A stretch of 64,000 nucleotides of DNA from Absidia repens (GCA_002105175.1 MCGE01000045.1:224699-288698), one strand, 5' to 3'. Counted from the stretch's first letter, positions 11,116 through 26,505 are shown. The notes: a model not told the origin generated them from the sequence alone. Numbers and translations are program-made.

Positions 11116-14100
11116 ATGTCTTCACGCGCTTTACGACGATTGCAAAAAGAGCAACTGGCACTGGTAGAACAACATAGCAGTGGCGAAGAATCTGATGAAT
11201 ATGAAGCTCCTCCCAAAGCGAAAAATTTATTTGATTTGGTAAATGACATAGAATGTTTCTCAAGATACAATGTCAGTAGCACTTACCCTTTTTTTTTTTT
11301 CTTTTCTTTATCATAACGTAGCTAAATGAAGGTGATGATGCCGAAGAAGAAGAAGACGACGAAGAAGAAGAAGAAGTACCTCAAGAGGACGACACTACAG
11401 TGACGAGTGGCAATCAACCAACGACAAACAAACCAAAAGCAACATCACCACCACCACCACCTACCATCAGCGGCAGCAGCAACAAGAACAAGAAAAACAA
11501 AAAGAACAAGAAGAAACAGCAAAAGAAAGCAGCAGCCAACAATGCAAAGCAACCTGTTGCGGAACTCTCCATGAAAGAACTGGACGACATGCTTGATCAT
11601 ATGAAAGCAACAGACACGACGACCGATAGCTTAGCCAATAGCTCCTGCGCCACCAAAACCGGCGTCTCGAATGATCCCGAAGCGAGTGTGACGCATGCCA
11701 GCCGTCAATTACTTTGCGTGAATTATCGTTATTTGGACTCGGATGCAGAAATGAAACGTATGTTTGGGTCTCGAGTGGTCAATCGTGAAGCTAGACCTTC
11801 TGGAAGGTAATGTTGTTGTTGATTGGAAACGCCACTCTCTTTCTATACTTATTCCCTCCTCCTCTCTCTTTTTTTTTTTTGTTTTTTTTTTCTCAATTCG
11901 ATCATAGACTTTTGAAAAAAACCAAACTGGCCACGCCCAAGGTAGATTGGCCCTCTTTCCAAAAACAAGGGCTGACCATGGAATCATTATCGGCGACCGA
12001 CAACAAAGGGGCACCTACGACGTCATTTGCCTTCAAACATCAAGAAATCTATCAGGATATTCAATTGGATTACCTCAATGTGATCACACAACACGATCCC
12101 AATGGGTTGGTCATGCTTACACATCAACATCCTTATCATGTCGATTCCCTGTTACAACTTTCTGAAATTGCCAAGCAACAAGGAGATTGGACCGTTGCCG
12201 GGGACTGTATAGGTAAAAAATATAAAAATAAAAAATAAATTCTTCAATGGATCATCGCTTTTTTTTTGTTGTTGTTGTTGTTGTTGTTGCAGTTGCTAAC
12301 ATATCTGGACTTTTTGTTTTTGTTTTGTTAAAACGCTAGATCGTGCTTTGTATGCAAGTGAACGCGGGTTCCATCCTCACTTCAATCTTGGCTCGGGCAA
12401 TGTCCGTTTACCTTACCAACGGTCTGAAAACCGGTCGTTTTTCATTGCCATGGTCCGACATATTCAATTCTTGACACGTCGTGGGTGTTGGCGTACTGCC
12501 TTTGAGTTTAACAAACTCTTGTTCAGGTAAAGGTGGGAGGGGTGGTGGTGTTGACAAGGTCAAACATTTTTTTTTAATCTGTATTATATATTGGTATATG
12601 TTATATATGTAGTCTTGCTCCTTTTGCCGATCCTACCGGTGCTCTTTTAGCCATGGATTATTATGCCCTCTCTGCGCGTGAATATCGCTATGTGTTGGAA
12701 TTTGGTCAAACCTGGCAACCCGATGGTGAAACGTATCCTAAAGATCTCTTAAGTTTGCCGAATTTTGCGTTTTCCACTGCGTATGCGAAATTCAAATGTC
12801 ACCAACATCATCAAACAAATGTGGAATCATTGGGTGATGATGCGGCCGATGAGGATAATGATGCGGATGGATCCCACATGTTACGAAATGCAATGGCTAA
12901 ATTTCCTGGATTTGTGCCTCAGCTCTTGGAAACCTTAGGTGAATCGGATGCTACGATCAATCAACATATCTCATTCTTTGCATCTACGTAAGTTTTTTTT
13001 TCTTTTCTTAGATTTGTGGTTGATAGAAATGACTGATTCGCCTTGTATCGATGTATTTTAGATCCACTGATAACTATCTGACACTATTGTTGGCTCTTTA
13101 TATTCATCGTACACACGAACTCTGGAAGGAACCCGAGGTAAAAAAATCCAAAAAAGGAGCTGAGGGGGGAGGGCGATGCAAGAGTGTTAAGCTGATATGT
13201 GTTTTCTTTTGAAAAAAAAAATAGGTCCTTAGTTGGTTCAAGTCAAACGCACACCACGTTTTGAAGGATTCATCTTACCACAACAAGGCGCTGACCGACC
13301 TCCCATGCCACTACAAGACCAAGGAGGATGATACTTCACTACCATTGAATCTCTGCCGCCATGTCCTCCTTTTGGATCAACGAGAACTTTTATCAATGCT
13401 ACCACGCTCTGTCACCAACACGACGTATTACGCCAATGATCCTTTACCACCGCCTGATTCCACGACAGGTTACGATATAGATGAACGCATGCGTACACGA
13501 CGAAACAACCGACGCAATGAAACGCAACAGGGTGGGATTCTCGCCATGCTGCAAGGGCTTTTGGGTGCTCGACAACTGGATGCCACGCAACGACAACAAA
13601 TCAGACAAGCCATGGATCAATTCACAGCAATGACTGGTAATAATGGTGGTGATCAAATCCCTGGCGCATTCCCTGGACAAGACGAAGAGGATGACGACGA
13701 TGATGAAGAAATCTCTGTGACAGCCACGGTGGAAGATTATACTCACACGGCGGATGATACCTCGACGTAAGTAAAGAGGGAAGCGTGCAAAAAGGGAAGG
13801 TCTCGGTGCTAATGTCTTCTTCTTTTTTTTTTATGTGTGTATGTATAAAAGGTCGGCGCCTGATCACGAAGATACAGATTATACAGAAGAAGAATGGCAA
13901 CGGATCCAGGAATTATTAGGCCGATCGTCAGAGGCAGCGTCTCAAGGCAATGCAGAGCTCCGAGACATCATGGATTCTCTTGGTGCTGGTACTGATCATC
14001 ATCAACGCCATGCTTCGTAAGTTCCAAGAGAGAGAGAGAGATCATATAAAAACAATAGGAAACTCACACATGGTCTGATTTTGATAGGGATCTTGAAGAT

Positions 14101-14202
14101 GAAGAATTCTTTTCAGATCAAGAAGATTTGGATTTACAACGTGCATTGGCAGAATCTGCTCAGGAACATCAAGAAAATATGGCAAGAAGGTCACAACAGT
14201 AG
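11116..14202 (+). CDS. RQC1: TCF25 / Rqc1 ribosome quality-control factor
   Basis: TCF25/Rqc1 acts with Ltn1 and Rqc2 on stalled 60S nascent chains. Nine exons (11116-11238, 11322-11806, 11908-12212, 12340-12526, 12613-12987, 13062-13137, 13225-13766, 13852-14016, 14088-14202) give 790 residues. The N-terminus MSSRALRRLQKEQL is followed by an acidic stretch and a lysine-rich KNKKNKKNKKK tract, as in the family. The conserved core includes NREARPSGR, HQEIYQDIQLDYLNVITQHDPNGL, HPYHVDSLLQLSEIAKQQGD, RALYASERGFHPHFN and LTRRGCWRTAFEFNKLL. The C-terminus is acidic and low complexity. It converges with RCHY1 (stops 652 bp apart). Confidence 0.93.
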
Positions 14203-14854
14203 ATTGTTAGCATATCCCCCGGTTTAGTTTAGACTTTTTTTTTTATTTTGTTTTTTCCAAGATTTCTTGAAAATAATAAAAATCCTATTCACCCATGACT
14301 TGTATGATTCCCACCTTGTTGCTGTTCTAATCTCTCAGTTGCTTTGATGATTTTTTTTTTTTTTATTTGGCAGTAATCAAGGTCCAACTATTTTTTTTTT
14401 TTTCGTCATACAAATATTCCCACCCCACATCCTTTCCAAATAAACCTCATCTTTTCATCATCAGTCAATTATTTAGCTGTCTCCAAATACCTCCATTGGA
14501 CCTCCCCCCCCCATTTTCACGCACCACAATAAACAGCCCTTGAGATAAAAAAAAAACATAGTCATCATTAAAAACAATAATAATCATCCTTCATTCCGCA
14601 ATAACAGACAGTCAAATAACAGCATGACATAAAAAAAAAAACACCGTCCATCAGCAGCGATTTATTTATTTATTAGGTTCATCATGGGCAAAATGTGGAT
14701 ATAAAAAGTAAATCATGCCAAAAAAATAAAATAAAAATAAAAATAAAAATCCAGGTATATACTATCTACAAATCCATCAATCCCTTCCACATCCTGTCAC
14801 CATCATCATCATCACCATCACCAAAAAAAAGGAGGGATTCGTTGTTCTTCCATT
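14203..14854. other. convergent 3' intergenic region
   Basis: Sits between the stops of TCF25 and RCHY1. AATAAA occurs near 14275, and T, A and C homopolymers are present. No gene. Confidence 0.5.
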
Positions 14855-16504
14855 TCATTCCGATGGGATCGATGCTTCTAAGGATGGGGATGCGAGCACA
14901 TGTGGATCATTGTCAGGGTCAAAGGCAGCCTCTGGCGAGGTTGGCCGCGGTGGCGATGGCGACGACGACGATGATGCGTCGGACGACGATGGGTCGGAAG
15001 CGGCGTGTTCCATGATCGTTGCACAAGAAGGAGGAGGAGACTCTGTCTTTTCGGTGCGCAGGACGGTGGTGTTGTAACTTGCACAATGGGCACATTTGTG
15101 ATAAAAAAAGTGATAGGGGGCGGCACAGCGACGTTCACAATCGTTGCAAAACACATGCGACAGCACATGGGCGTATTCGTCCGGCATCGATTGACGTTCC
15201 AACGCGCGGTCCAACCGTGCAAAGTAATGCGACATATCCCCCAACGATTTCATACATGTCGGGCATTGGTACGACGTTTGAATGTAATCGGCATAACAAT
15301 GTTTATGAATACAATGACCACACGGCTTATTAAAAAAAAAAAAAAAAACCAGACGTCAGTCAACATGTCCACCTCCCCCCCTCCTTCCCTTTCTTCAAAT
15401 TCTTGTTGGTTTTTACCATAAAAATGACCGTGGCCGTACTTGTAAACATGTATTCCCCACAAATAGGACAATCCGATTCCAGGTTGCGTTCAATACATCG
15501 ATGTTTGTGTTGCATGGAGATGGACATACAGATATGACAGGTGGCGCAATGGAAAAAATCTTTGCCGAGGCCTTGGCCCTGACGACACATGCCACAGTCA
15601 TCACAATGATACACCGCCTTGCCTGGTACATCGTCCCATAATTTGCACTTATCACAATAATACCGCGCCATGGTTTCATCACATCCCACACACGTCGCGC
15701 CCGCCGGTTGCAACCGCTGACACAGCATACAATACATGGTCTTGGTATCGGTCCGCACAATCGCATGGTCGCTCTGCTCGTCATGACAAAATCGACACCC
15801 GAATATCCCGCCACAACACGCCGCTTGCAGTTTGCATTTCCGTTGGTAGTGTGGACATCCCATGATCCCTCGTTCTTCATCCTATTTTATCCAAGAAAAA
15901 AAAATGGAATCAAACAATTGCATGAGAGGGGTGTGTGAGTGAGAGAGAGCTCTTCTTACCTGATACGTGACCGAGTAGCCGTCAGAAATCATCATGGGTG
16001 GGTCTGATGATCCTGTACAAGAGGTGACAGACAGCGTGGTGCTGCTGGGTGTAGTGCGACTGCCTTGCCACATGAGTTGCTATAATTTTTTTTTTTTTTT
16101 TTTTTGAAAAAAAGAACACGGTCGGTGTGAGTTTTCTCCTTCTTTTCAATTGGACGCGAAGGGGAATAGTGGTGGGATTTTTTTTTCTTTACCTGAATCT
16201 GACGTGCTTTATCTTTTGCAGAAATAGAAGCATCGCGTTGTATGTCCAATATTTTGCGTCGTAATTTAGTTTCGGCTTCAGAGCAAGGTGAAGGAGGAGG
16301 TTCATTGGTTTCGTCGCCTTGACGTAAAGGCGTGGAGACAGTGGTGGTGGTGGTGGTGGTGGGTACAGTAGGTTGAGATGGATGGTCATGTGGTGATGGT
16401 GGTAGGGTTGTTTGTGGTCGCATCAAGACATTGTCCTCTGCTGAAGATCGTGCTGGCATATTTGCTGTAGTGTTGTTGCTGTTGCTATTGCTTTGTTGGT
16501 TCAT
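14855..16504 (-). CDS. CHY-zinc-finger / RING E3 ubiquitin ligase, RCHY1 (Pirh2) type
   Basis: E3 ligase of the Pirh2 family. Four exons (16504-16193, 16079-15960, 15881-15417, 15325-14855) give 455 residues. The first 150 residues are disordered, rich in N, S, T and P. The CHY domain starts GIMGCPHYQRKCKLQAACC and continues FGCRFCHDEQSDH. The CTCHY segment has CDKCKLWDD and YHCDDCGMCRQG. The RING is CPICGEYMF, MPCGHCIHKHC and YQCPTC, spanning the last intron. The rubredoxin-like zinc ribbon follows (FCNDCERRCAAPYHFFYHKCAHC). The C-terminus is serine/proline rich. All visible zinc ligands are intact. Confidence 0.95.
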
Positions 16505-17726
16505 ATTCGCTTTATGGAGTGTAAAGAGGAGAGGCTGTGGAAGTAAAAGGGTAAAAAAAAAAAAGTTAAGGGAAGAGAGAAAAAAAAAAAGTCATTTGCG
16601 CTCCGAAGATCAAATAAATAGAATCACACACACACAAAGCATACGCATTATAGTCATCATCAAGCATTGACTGGTTCCTTGGGCGATGACTCAATAAAGA
16701 TAACCACTGAATCCCATTGATTGGTGATCATCTCAACCTTATATTTTTTTCCCCTTGTGCTGCATATTTTTTTTCGCCCAAAAAATCATATGAATTCACT
16801 TGCTTGCTCATCTATTCAATCACCGCTCCAGTCATAATTTTCATTTTATTTTTTTATATAAGGAAGGAGGCTAGCTAATCATCATCCTGTCATCAGTAGA
16901 GTCCTTTTTTTTTTGTCATCATATAGAATCAGCTCAATAAATTAAGCCAAGATTTTATACTACAAAATCAAAAAAACAATACCTAAGGATGAAGGCCATG
17001 CCTATGGAGACAAAAAATTGGATATGATATCAAACAAAAGGAAATTCACCCATAAAGAATGAATACCTTTGATCAATAGCTTGCAAAAGGTTTTACCCAA
17101 TTGCCTATATTATCCTTACTCATAAATTTGAGGCAAGGTTTCATACTCAGCTTGCCAACTTGAAGTCCGATTTTGAATGCGTTTGTTTTATATGTCAACT
17201 TGTGGTAGGCTTCTTTGGGTCTGGCGCACGGATCAAAAAAGTGAAAATAAAAACACAGATCTACCATGCACATATACAACATAACATATTATCCAAAAAA
17301 TAAATAAAGATTGAATGTAAAAAATGAGCAATTGGGGTTTTTTTTATTGTTTCATAAGAAGTGATAATAGCAAGGTATATAAAATAACCTCAAAGTGATG
17401 TGTGATGGAATACAGACAGAAAAAAACATCAGAGAGAAATGTGTATAATGTAACAAATGATGGATGTAATAAAGACGAATGACTTCGCTAAATGTAAAAA
17501 ATAGAGAGGGCTCTTTTTTTGTTTGATGGGTGATGTGACGGGTTCAATGGAGGATGGCTTTTAGGGGTAAGGAACTTGCTGACAGTATTATATTATTAGT
17601 TTTTGAGGTATGACAATCCTAAATTCAAATTTGGTCACCCAAACGTACTACAAACCAGAAAAAAAAAAGTCAGTTTATACATACCATATTCAATTTTATT
17701 TCCATGACTCTACTGTAGTTTTTCTC
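16505..17726. other. intergenic region between divergent RCHY1 promoter and VTC1 3' end
   Basis: AT-rich. Two short minus-strand frames (for example 17073-17282, 69 codons) have no recognisable motif and no splice support, so no gene is called. CA/CACA repeats lie near 16626. Confidence 0.45.
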
Positions 17727-18083
17727 TCACTTACACCAAAAGTTGGTAATAACAGCAGCCAACATAAAGATACACAAGACAGTAGGACCCACTCTGTCAT
17801 CATAAGGAGCAGCTTCACGATTGCGAATCTTAGTGGCTCGCCAGTGGAAGGTATAAAGTGCATACAACATAACGCCCATGGCAATGATCGTGAACAGAAC
17901 AGCAGATAAACGGCCAATACGATCACCAAAGTTCAATAACCCCATAGCTAATCCGCCCAAGACAACAGTGAAGTTCAACCATGACAAGAATGTACGCTCA
18001 TTAGCAAAGAACACTTTGGGTTCAACACGGACAGGTAAAGCAATACGTTTGCCAGCATTGGCTTCTAAAGGGTTACTTGACAT
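17727..18083 (-). CDS. VTC1: vacuolar transporter chaperone subunit 1
   Basis: Small membrane subunit of the VTC polyphosphate polymerase complex of the vacuole. The gene is an uninterrupted 118-codon frame, close to the roughly 129 residues of the yeast protein. It starts [23 protein letters not shown]. The family signature [25 protein letters not shown] is present with key residues NERTFLSWL. Three hydrophobic segments lie at about residues 35-55, 61-82 and 98-115. The short basic loop [19 protein letters not shown] is also typical. It is one of the few intronless genes here. Confidence 0.94.
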   Translation of the reverse strand: MSSNPLEANAGKRIALPVRVEPKVFFANERTFLSWLNFTVVLGGLAMGLLNFGDRIGRLSAVLFTIIAMGVMLYALYTFHWRATKIRNREAAPYDDRVGPTVLCIFMLAAVITNFWCK

Positions 18084-18639
18084 GACGATAGAGTGAGGTG
18101 CGATAAAGAGAGAAAGGGAAGAAATAAGAAAAAAGAAAAAGACCCAAAGAAAGAAGAAAAAAAAAAAAAGAAGAATCAATCTAAAGGGCGATGAGCGTGC
18201 TTGCTTCATGACACATGATTCGACCGGACATCGAAATATAATTGATGTCTGGGACAAAAAAAAAACCCCTCTTTCTGTTGTAACCGATTTTTTTTTGTTG
18301 CCATTGCATAAAAAACATTTGCCCTGCCTGACATGGATCAAAAAGATCAATTATGCCCAAGTGCTTTATTCTTATGATGGTAAACTAAAAAGGGGTAAGC
18401 AAATTCTCGGTGAGCGACAAAAGCTAATTCTAAAGTGAAGGACATGTTTTGGCTATTCCGAAGAGCTCGGAGACGTGAAGTGCGAAAGTATCGTGACAAT
18501 TGCACCACGAGAAAAGAATCACTGTACTGACGACGTTGAATGGTAGCAGTTGTTTTTTTAAAAAAAAGAAGGTGTTCCTTTTTTGTAATGGCCCAGAAAA
18601 AAAATAGTCGCAAAGCAAAACCTCCTGATGACCATTTTT
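18084..18639. other. VTC1 5' flank
   Basis: Pyrimidine/purine tracts and short frames without motifs. No gene supported. Confidence 0.4.
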
Positions 18640-19860
18640 CAAATCCCGCCCACGTGAAGTATTTATTTTCTCCCTTTTTTTTCGCTCTCGCTCTCTTTCT
18701 TTCATTTTCTCTTTTCCCTTTTTTTTTCCGTCACCGTTCAATTTTTTTTTTTGAGGTCATATTGGACTTGGAATAATGTTAGGACTAGTTTAGAAGGGGT
18801 TTTCGGCTCAGGGATTACAACATGCATGGCGAAACCCTTTCATTTTGGATCTAGATCTACAGCCACCATCATCGGCTTTTTATAGTCTTCATTAGCTTAG
18901 TTTAGCATTAGTTTGTCCATATTTTGTATCTATGCCTGAATAAAACATGTCTCTCTCTTTTTTTTTTTATTTACTTGCTTCAATGAAAAATGTTCCATTA
19001 GTCTCTGTCTCATGTCATATGTAATAGATCCATTTATTTTTTTACCACCATCCCTACTTTTGATTCGTGTTGATATTTGTTATTGTGCTTCAATAACACA
19101 CGCCTCTTTGGTATTTTTCATGTATTGAAAAGAGTGTTAGTTTCCATTTTACAAATTATCTCTTTAAATTAGTGCTCCCCATTCTTCAAATCTCTCATTA
19201 GTCTCTGCATCATGTTTTTTCCTCTGACAGATTCCTTCCATTAAACCTCTTGTTACAATGAACCAACTCCCTACCTCACCTATCCGTTCGTTTTTTAATA
19301 TCTACCAATCTGTTTCAATTAAGTGTTTCCATTTTTTATTAACTATATATATATATAACCCATTGGGTACTGGACAGTGTTCGCTATTGTAGCTGTCTTT
19401 GTGAGCCGTCTCTACCAAAACACAATGATTTTTCTAGCGCATCCACAACGACTAGTACCTTGTTACTTTTTCGTTCGTCCTTTTTGAAGTCCCCTTCCAC
19501 CTCCCATTGACTGGTTCGGATAGTATTATTAGATCATTTCACTATGAAAGATAATTGTATATCCCTGTTAGACCAACCATGTCAATGAATCTAGGTTCAT
19601 GATGTGCGTGTTAACCCACGACACTATAGAGAAAATTTGCACTCTTATTCTTTCTTGCTTATTTATGACCTCTTGCACCGTCAGAGATCTAGTGACGCAT
19701 TGACTAATTATTCAAGAACCACATGATATGAAACGTGGGTCATCATCATTGATATTAGTCAACGTACGACCGTACCGCCAAGCTAATGCTCTCCACTAGA
19801 CCGGACATACTGTATATATTCGAAGTTTTTTTTTTTTTTTTTTTTTTTTTTGCTCTTCTT
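18640..19860 (+). repeat. dispersed CACGTG-headed repeat, diverged copy in the core region
   Basis: Starts AAATCCCGCCCACGTG (CACGTG at 18651-18656) plus TATTTATT, then a long pyrimidine tract. It continues through TAGGACTAGTTTAGAAGGGG and CATGCATGGCGAAACCC to CATTTTGGATCTAGATCTACAG (key blocks only) and TGAATAAAACATGT. The end, ACTGTATATATTCGAAG, is matched in the copies near 32,160 and 57,445. It is more diverged than the copies at 31.3, 50, 56.5 and 60.2 kb, so it is probably older. No protein coding is seen. Confidence 0.7.
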
Positions 19861-20173
19861 TATGCTATGTAATAATAATACAAAAACCCCAAACTGACGC
19901 CAATTGCTTCCCTTAATATGTAAAGGCAATTATTTACCGTGGAGCAATAATAAGAATGAAGAGACAAAAACAGACATATCATTTGTAAAATTGAAGACAA
20001 TACAGTAGTAATACAATTTTTGATGAGGCAATGAAGAAATACATAGAATAAAATGATTTGATATATAATTTTATATTTTATTTGTAACCAAAAAAAAAAA
20101 AAAAAGTGGTGACATATGGGGGGTAAAAAAAAACACCAAAACAAACTAACTAACTAATCAACTAAAACCAAAT

Positions 20174-21432
20174 CTACATGATGGAGCAATTTTCCAAATC
20201 CTTCATATCAGGCATCCCTTGAGGATTGTCGAAATTCATTCCGGGGGCCATGTCTTCCAGTAAAGCAGCAGGAGGTTGACCCAGGTCTTGCATTTGCGTC
20301 ATCATCTCCATGATCTTCTTTGCTTGTTCTTCATTGTTTTCATCAAATCCTGGTGCTTCATATTCAGCCACAATCTTTTGACACATGACAAATTGCTGTT
20401 CATATTTGGCGTATTGTTCCTTTTCCGTCTTTTCCTTGTTTTCCTTCAACCAGGATGGGTACTATATATCACCATGAAAATGGAGTATTAAAACACACAC
20501 ACATACACAGTGAATCTCGTCGTCTTCTCTTTTTTTTTTTCCCGTTTTTCTGATCAATTTACCTTGCCAACCATATCCTTCATAGGCTCATATAACATTT
20601 CCTTGGACATCAATTGAGACATCATGCCTTCCAAAACATTTTCAAAATCACCACCCTCTGTCAATCCTTCCATTTGTTTCATCAGTTCCGCCATGAATGC
20701 ATCTTCACTTTCTTCATTAATAGATGACTATCATATATATATATATATAGGTATATGTTAAATCAGGTTCATCCGGTTCCATGCTTCTTTTGGAGGAATA
20801 ATAATAGATTCACTTACGTCCACCTGTTTGGAGCTATCCTTTAACTTGTTCATCGTTTGTGCAATGGTATCTTGGAAAGACGCACCTCCATTAGGAGTTT
20901 CAGCCGTAGGAACAGGTCCGCGTGTCGTCGACGTCGACGTGGCCGCTTCTTCGTTTGCTTGGGCCGCCATGGTGGTAGGATCAAACGATCCCCATACCTT
21001 TTCAAATGCAGCCTTCATTTCAGGATCCTGATCCATGTTGCCCATCAGCTCTTCCATCCCGGCCTGAAGTTGTTTGGCAAAAGCATCATTGTCCAGCATA
21101 TCGTCCAGCGATCCTTCTTCCCCATCATGCCCAGATGTCTTTTCTTCTTCTTCTATGGATGTCGTCTTTTTCGTGGCGGTTGGTGTCTCCTTTTCTTTGG
21201 TTGATAACCCATTAAAATCGTCCAGGACATCTATGGTATGATAATGCAAAGTCGTGGTTAGACACAATCAAAGACATCGCCACATGCTGGGTTGCTGTTG
21301 TTTGCCTTTCATCTCTTTTTTTTTTTTTTTTCTTTTCTCTTTCTTTTTACCATCTAAAAGGTCATCCAAATCAGAGTCATCGTTTTGTGTTGAAGGCACA
21401 GACTTTGTAGGTTCTTCTTGTTGTTTGGACAT
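20174..21432 (-). CDS. PEX19: peroxin 19, peroxisomal membrane-protein chaperone/receptor
   Basis: Cytosolic receptor that delivers peroxisomal membrane proteins to PEX3. Four exons (21432-21351, 21230-20818, 20727-20563, 20461-20174) give 315 residues. The N-terminal DSDLDDLLD is the PEX3-binding type acidic helix. The central and C-terminal domain includes LDDMLDNDAFAKQLQAGMEELM, FENVLEGMMSQLMSKEMLYEPMKDM and YPSWL. The C-terminus CSIM is a CaaX farnesylation box. These points together are diagnostic. It is divergently transcribed from RVB1, 624 bp apart. Confidence 0.95.
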
Positions 21433-22056
21433 TATATAAAAATACAAATAAATAAAAAAAAAAAAAGGCGATGAGTAAAAAAAAAGAAAAAAGCTAAAGG
21501 GAAATATGATTGTTTTTTAAATGACAGTTGGCGGCGTTTGAAAAATAACAATGTGTAAGGGGAATTCCACCACAATCACATGCAGGTATGGTCGAGGTTC
21601 AGCAACAAAACATAACCCTAAATAGGCGGCGACTCCTACCCCCCACTCCATGGGACTCCATTAGCTCCAGTTTGAGCATTTTCTTTTCTTTTATTATGCC
21701 ACATAAAATAAAGGAATAGCGAGCAGGAGATGTCCAGCCTAGGTTGGTGATGGTCAAGTGAATTAGAGCGCAAAGCATTTGTTTGTGGTACGGACAACTC
21801 CCACAAACCAGCTACCATAGTGACCTTTGGTTGACTATGCGATACTGTCAGAACGGATGGCATCTTTTTTTTTTTTATTACAGCCAAGCAAAAAAAAATT
21901 AAGCATTTTCATTATTTTTTTTTTTTTACCTCGACATTCATTTAAACGCCGCTGTCGGTGAGAGCTGTGACCGATAAATACATAAAAAAAAATTGTGCGC
22001 GCATTCTTTTTTTTTTTTTTTTTTCATATCAAAAACGATCACCATTCTATCCCGTC
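21433..22056. promoter_or_regulatory. bidirectional PEX19 / RVB1 promoter region
   Basis: Contains AAACGCCGC in forward orientation about 100 bp before each start: minus strand at 21531-21539 for PEX19 and plus strand at 21944-21952 for RVB1. A short minus-strand frame inside (21636-21887) has no family features and is not called. Confidence 0.5.
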
Positions 22057-23960
<1,904 letters not shown>

Positions 23961-24773
23961 ATTTTAGATTAGGATAGATTGCCCCACCCCCACCATAATA
24001 TAGTTTTATTTTTTTTACAACCATTCATCATTTTATATTTGTTTCGCCCTTCATGACCCTCTTCCCATCTTGCCCTTTCACCTGTATACGTTTTTATGCT
24101 TATTATTGTCTCTCTCTTTTTATTTTTGTTTTATCAACTTGGAAAAAATAATAATAAACTATCTTGTATCAATTTCATCCATTCAATAATTTTTTTTGTA
24201 AGTATGATCGGATCTGAATGATATACTGTTGATTTATTTGAAAAATAGAAGATGTATGCAGCAACTACCTATCTATATGAAGATACTCTATACATAAAAA
24301 AAAAATCTATATGAAGATGACGTTTTGTATTTAGTACACCAAAGGATATTGAGCAACCCCATCCCCACCAAAAAAAAGCAACAACAAAAAAACACAAAAA
24401 CCCCTTCAAGTATTTTGAAAAAGAGATGCTTCTGAAGGCGCTTTGTTCCGCTTTTTTTTTATTTATTTATTTCAAATTCATGCATTAAAAAAAAAGAGGA
24501 AAGAAATCGGGGGGGGGGGTAAAATGAAAATAAACTAGATAAGGGTAATGAAATGTTCTATGATCATAGTAGTACTAATAACGTGTAAATGGTAATATAT
24601 AATAGTAAAAATATAAAAAAGAAAAAAAAGAATAATGTGTGTGTATATATATATATAAAAGAGAAGGAAGGAGTGGATGATTTTTGCTAATTGGGAAATG
24701 AAAAGCTATCTGTAATGGCGATGGTGATGGAAGGGGGGGGGAAAGGAGAGTTGACAAGGCGAATAGGTATGGA
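23961..24773. other. convergent 3' intergenic region
   Basis: Between RVB1 and the next minus-strand gene. Contains an AATAATAAACT block near 24149, a G run at 24510-24519 and a TATATA run near 24645. No gene. Confidence 0.5.
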
Positions 24774-26323
24774 TCAACCAAACCATTTTTTGCCAAAGTT
24801 CAATACCGCGCCCTGGATACCAGATGTTGATTTATCGGAAGAAGGCCGGTGATCATTATTGTTGTTGTTGTCATCATTATCATCATCGTCATCACCGTTG
24901 ATATCCACTTGTTCGGTAAAATAAGCAAAGGGGTGTGCTTGTGGTCTCGATTGTCCCAGAGAAGAAGAATCCAAGCCTACTGGCATACGAAGATCAGATC
25001 CCAGGTAATTATTGGATGAGAAGCGTCGATTATGATAGTCGCTCGTAGTCGTAGCAGTTGTTGTTGTTGGTGGGTGTGATGTATTTTCATATTCAAGTAA
25101 AGCTTCGGAAGCAATCGAGTCCATATCCGAGGAAATAGATAATCTAAACAATAAAAGAGATGGTTTTAGTCAGTGCCAATGAACAATGTGAAATTTAGCC
25201 TTAAAAGTGAAGAAATAACGAGTTTTTTATTTTATAGTTACCTTTCCAAAGAGTTCTTTTTCCCGAGTGTTTTCAGTGTATGTAATGTGGCCGTGTCATC
25301 ATCATCTTTCCCGTTTTGGTCATCCGTATCGTTGGCATGTCCACTCCCTTTTGCAGCTGCTGCCTTCGAAGACGATGAGCCGATGTCCATCATATTGTTT
25401 CGAATAAAAGCCAATTTTTCAGTCAAGTCTTCCAATTTTTCGCTAAGCATCGCTTGGGCTGCCAAGGCTGCTGTGGATGCTGTTGGTGCTGCTGCATGTT
25501 CCGTCTCGTCTTCCTGGTAATCATCCGTTGGTATCATCGATGATGGTGGTGGTATTGATGTCGATGGTTCCTTATAGTGATGCTCGTCTTCATGTTGGTC
25601 GCCATCGTCATTGATCATAAAGGGAATGGCTCGAGGTGCACACAGTTGTTGTTGTTGTTGTTGTCCTCCTGCTTGGTCGTAATGATTCACCATCTAAAAA
25701 AATAATAAAGAAAAGTGAATAACAACACATACATAGACGATGGTTCGTTGTCTTACCTTGGCAATTTGATCGTCACCCAGGTACACAGCATCCTGTTGTT
25801 CAGCTTCAGAATACACTTCATAGATCGTAGGCCCTTGCTGGTAGTCATACATGCTGCCATCATCATAACCGTTGTAGTCATCGTCATAGTACGGTGTCAG
25901 TTGTTGTTCCTGCTGTTGCTGCTGTTGTCGTTGTTGTAGTAATCGTCGTTTTGGATACTTTTTTCGTTTGGAACGTTTTTTTGATTTCCCACCGGTGTCC
26001 CTGCTCCTATTGTCGTTTGTCAGCAATAAATCGTCAAATTCTCTATCGTGTTGATTGTCAAGGTACCCACGAACAGCATTCGCTTGATAAAAATCGTTGT
26101 AGTATGCTATAGAATTGTGATCGATAGGATGGTTACTGTCATCATCAAGCAAGATGCCTTGTTGTTGTCGTCGTCCTATGGTTGGTAAACAGGGACATAG
26201 TTGTGCTGTAGATGGCAGATAGTTGCGCCAAGTTAAATCAAATGCATTGGGTTCGTCGTCTAGTTGTTCTTGGCGTTGTGAATTGGGTAGACAAAACATG
26301 GTACAAGTAAAATATGTTTGCAT
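24774..26323 (-). CDS. unidentified low-complexity protein
   Basis: Function not recognised. Three exons (26323-25757, 25693-25242, 25143-24774) splice in frame to 462 residues; a start at 26299 (MFCLPNSQ) would give 454. The N-terminal part has a short conserved-looking stretch, AFDLTWRNYLPSTAQLCPCLP. A basic cluster KKRSKRKKYPKRR follows, then polyQ, acidic D/Y-rich sequence and another Q run. A predicted amphipathic helix near the middle (AMLSEKLEDLTEKLAFIRNNM) may form a coiled coil. The C-terminus ends GAVLNFGKKWFG after an acidic D/N run. Composition argues for a regulatory or scaffold protein, but I assign none. Confidence 0.7.
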
Positions 26324-26505
26324 TTGATTATACAGGCATTGAATTAAAAAAAAAAAAGGAAAAGAAAGAAAAAAAAAAAAAAATAGGGACAAGTGAATTG
26401 ACTGACCAAAAGAGCCAGGGCGGGATATAGATTTTATTGAGGAAAAAAAACAAATTATCACATGTAACCAAGAAAACCCCATTTGATCATCGTAAATCAC
26501 TAACC

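Noticed and set aside
17073..17282. 69-codon minus-strand frame with plausible composition
   Set aside because: No recognisable domain, no splice partners and no promoter feature; too short to support.
21636..21887. 83-codon minus-strand frame in the PEX19/RVB1 promoter
   Set aside because: No motif, and it overlaps the shared promoter; probably chance.
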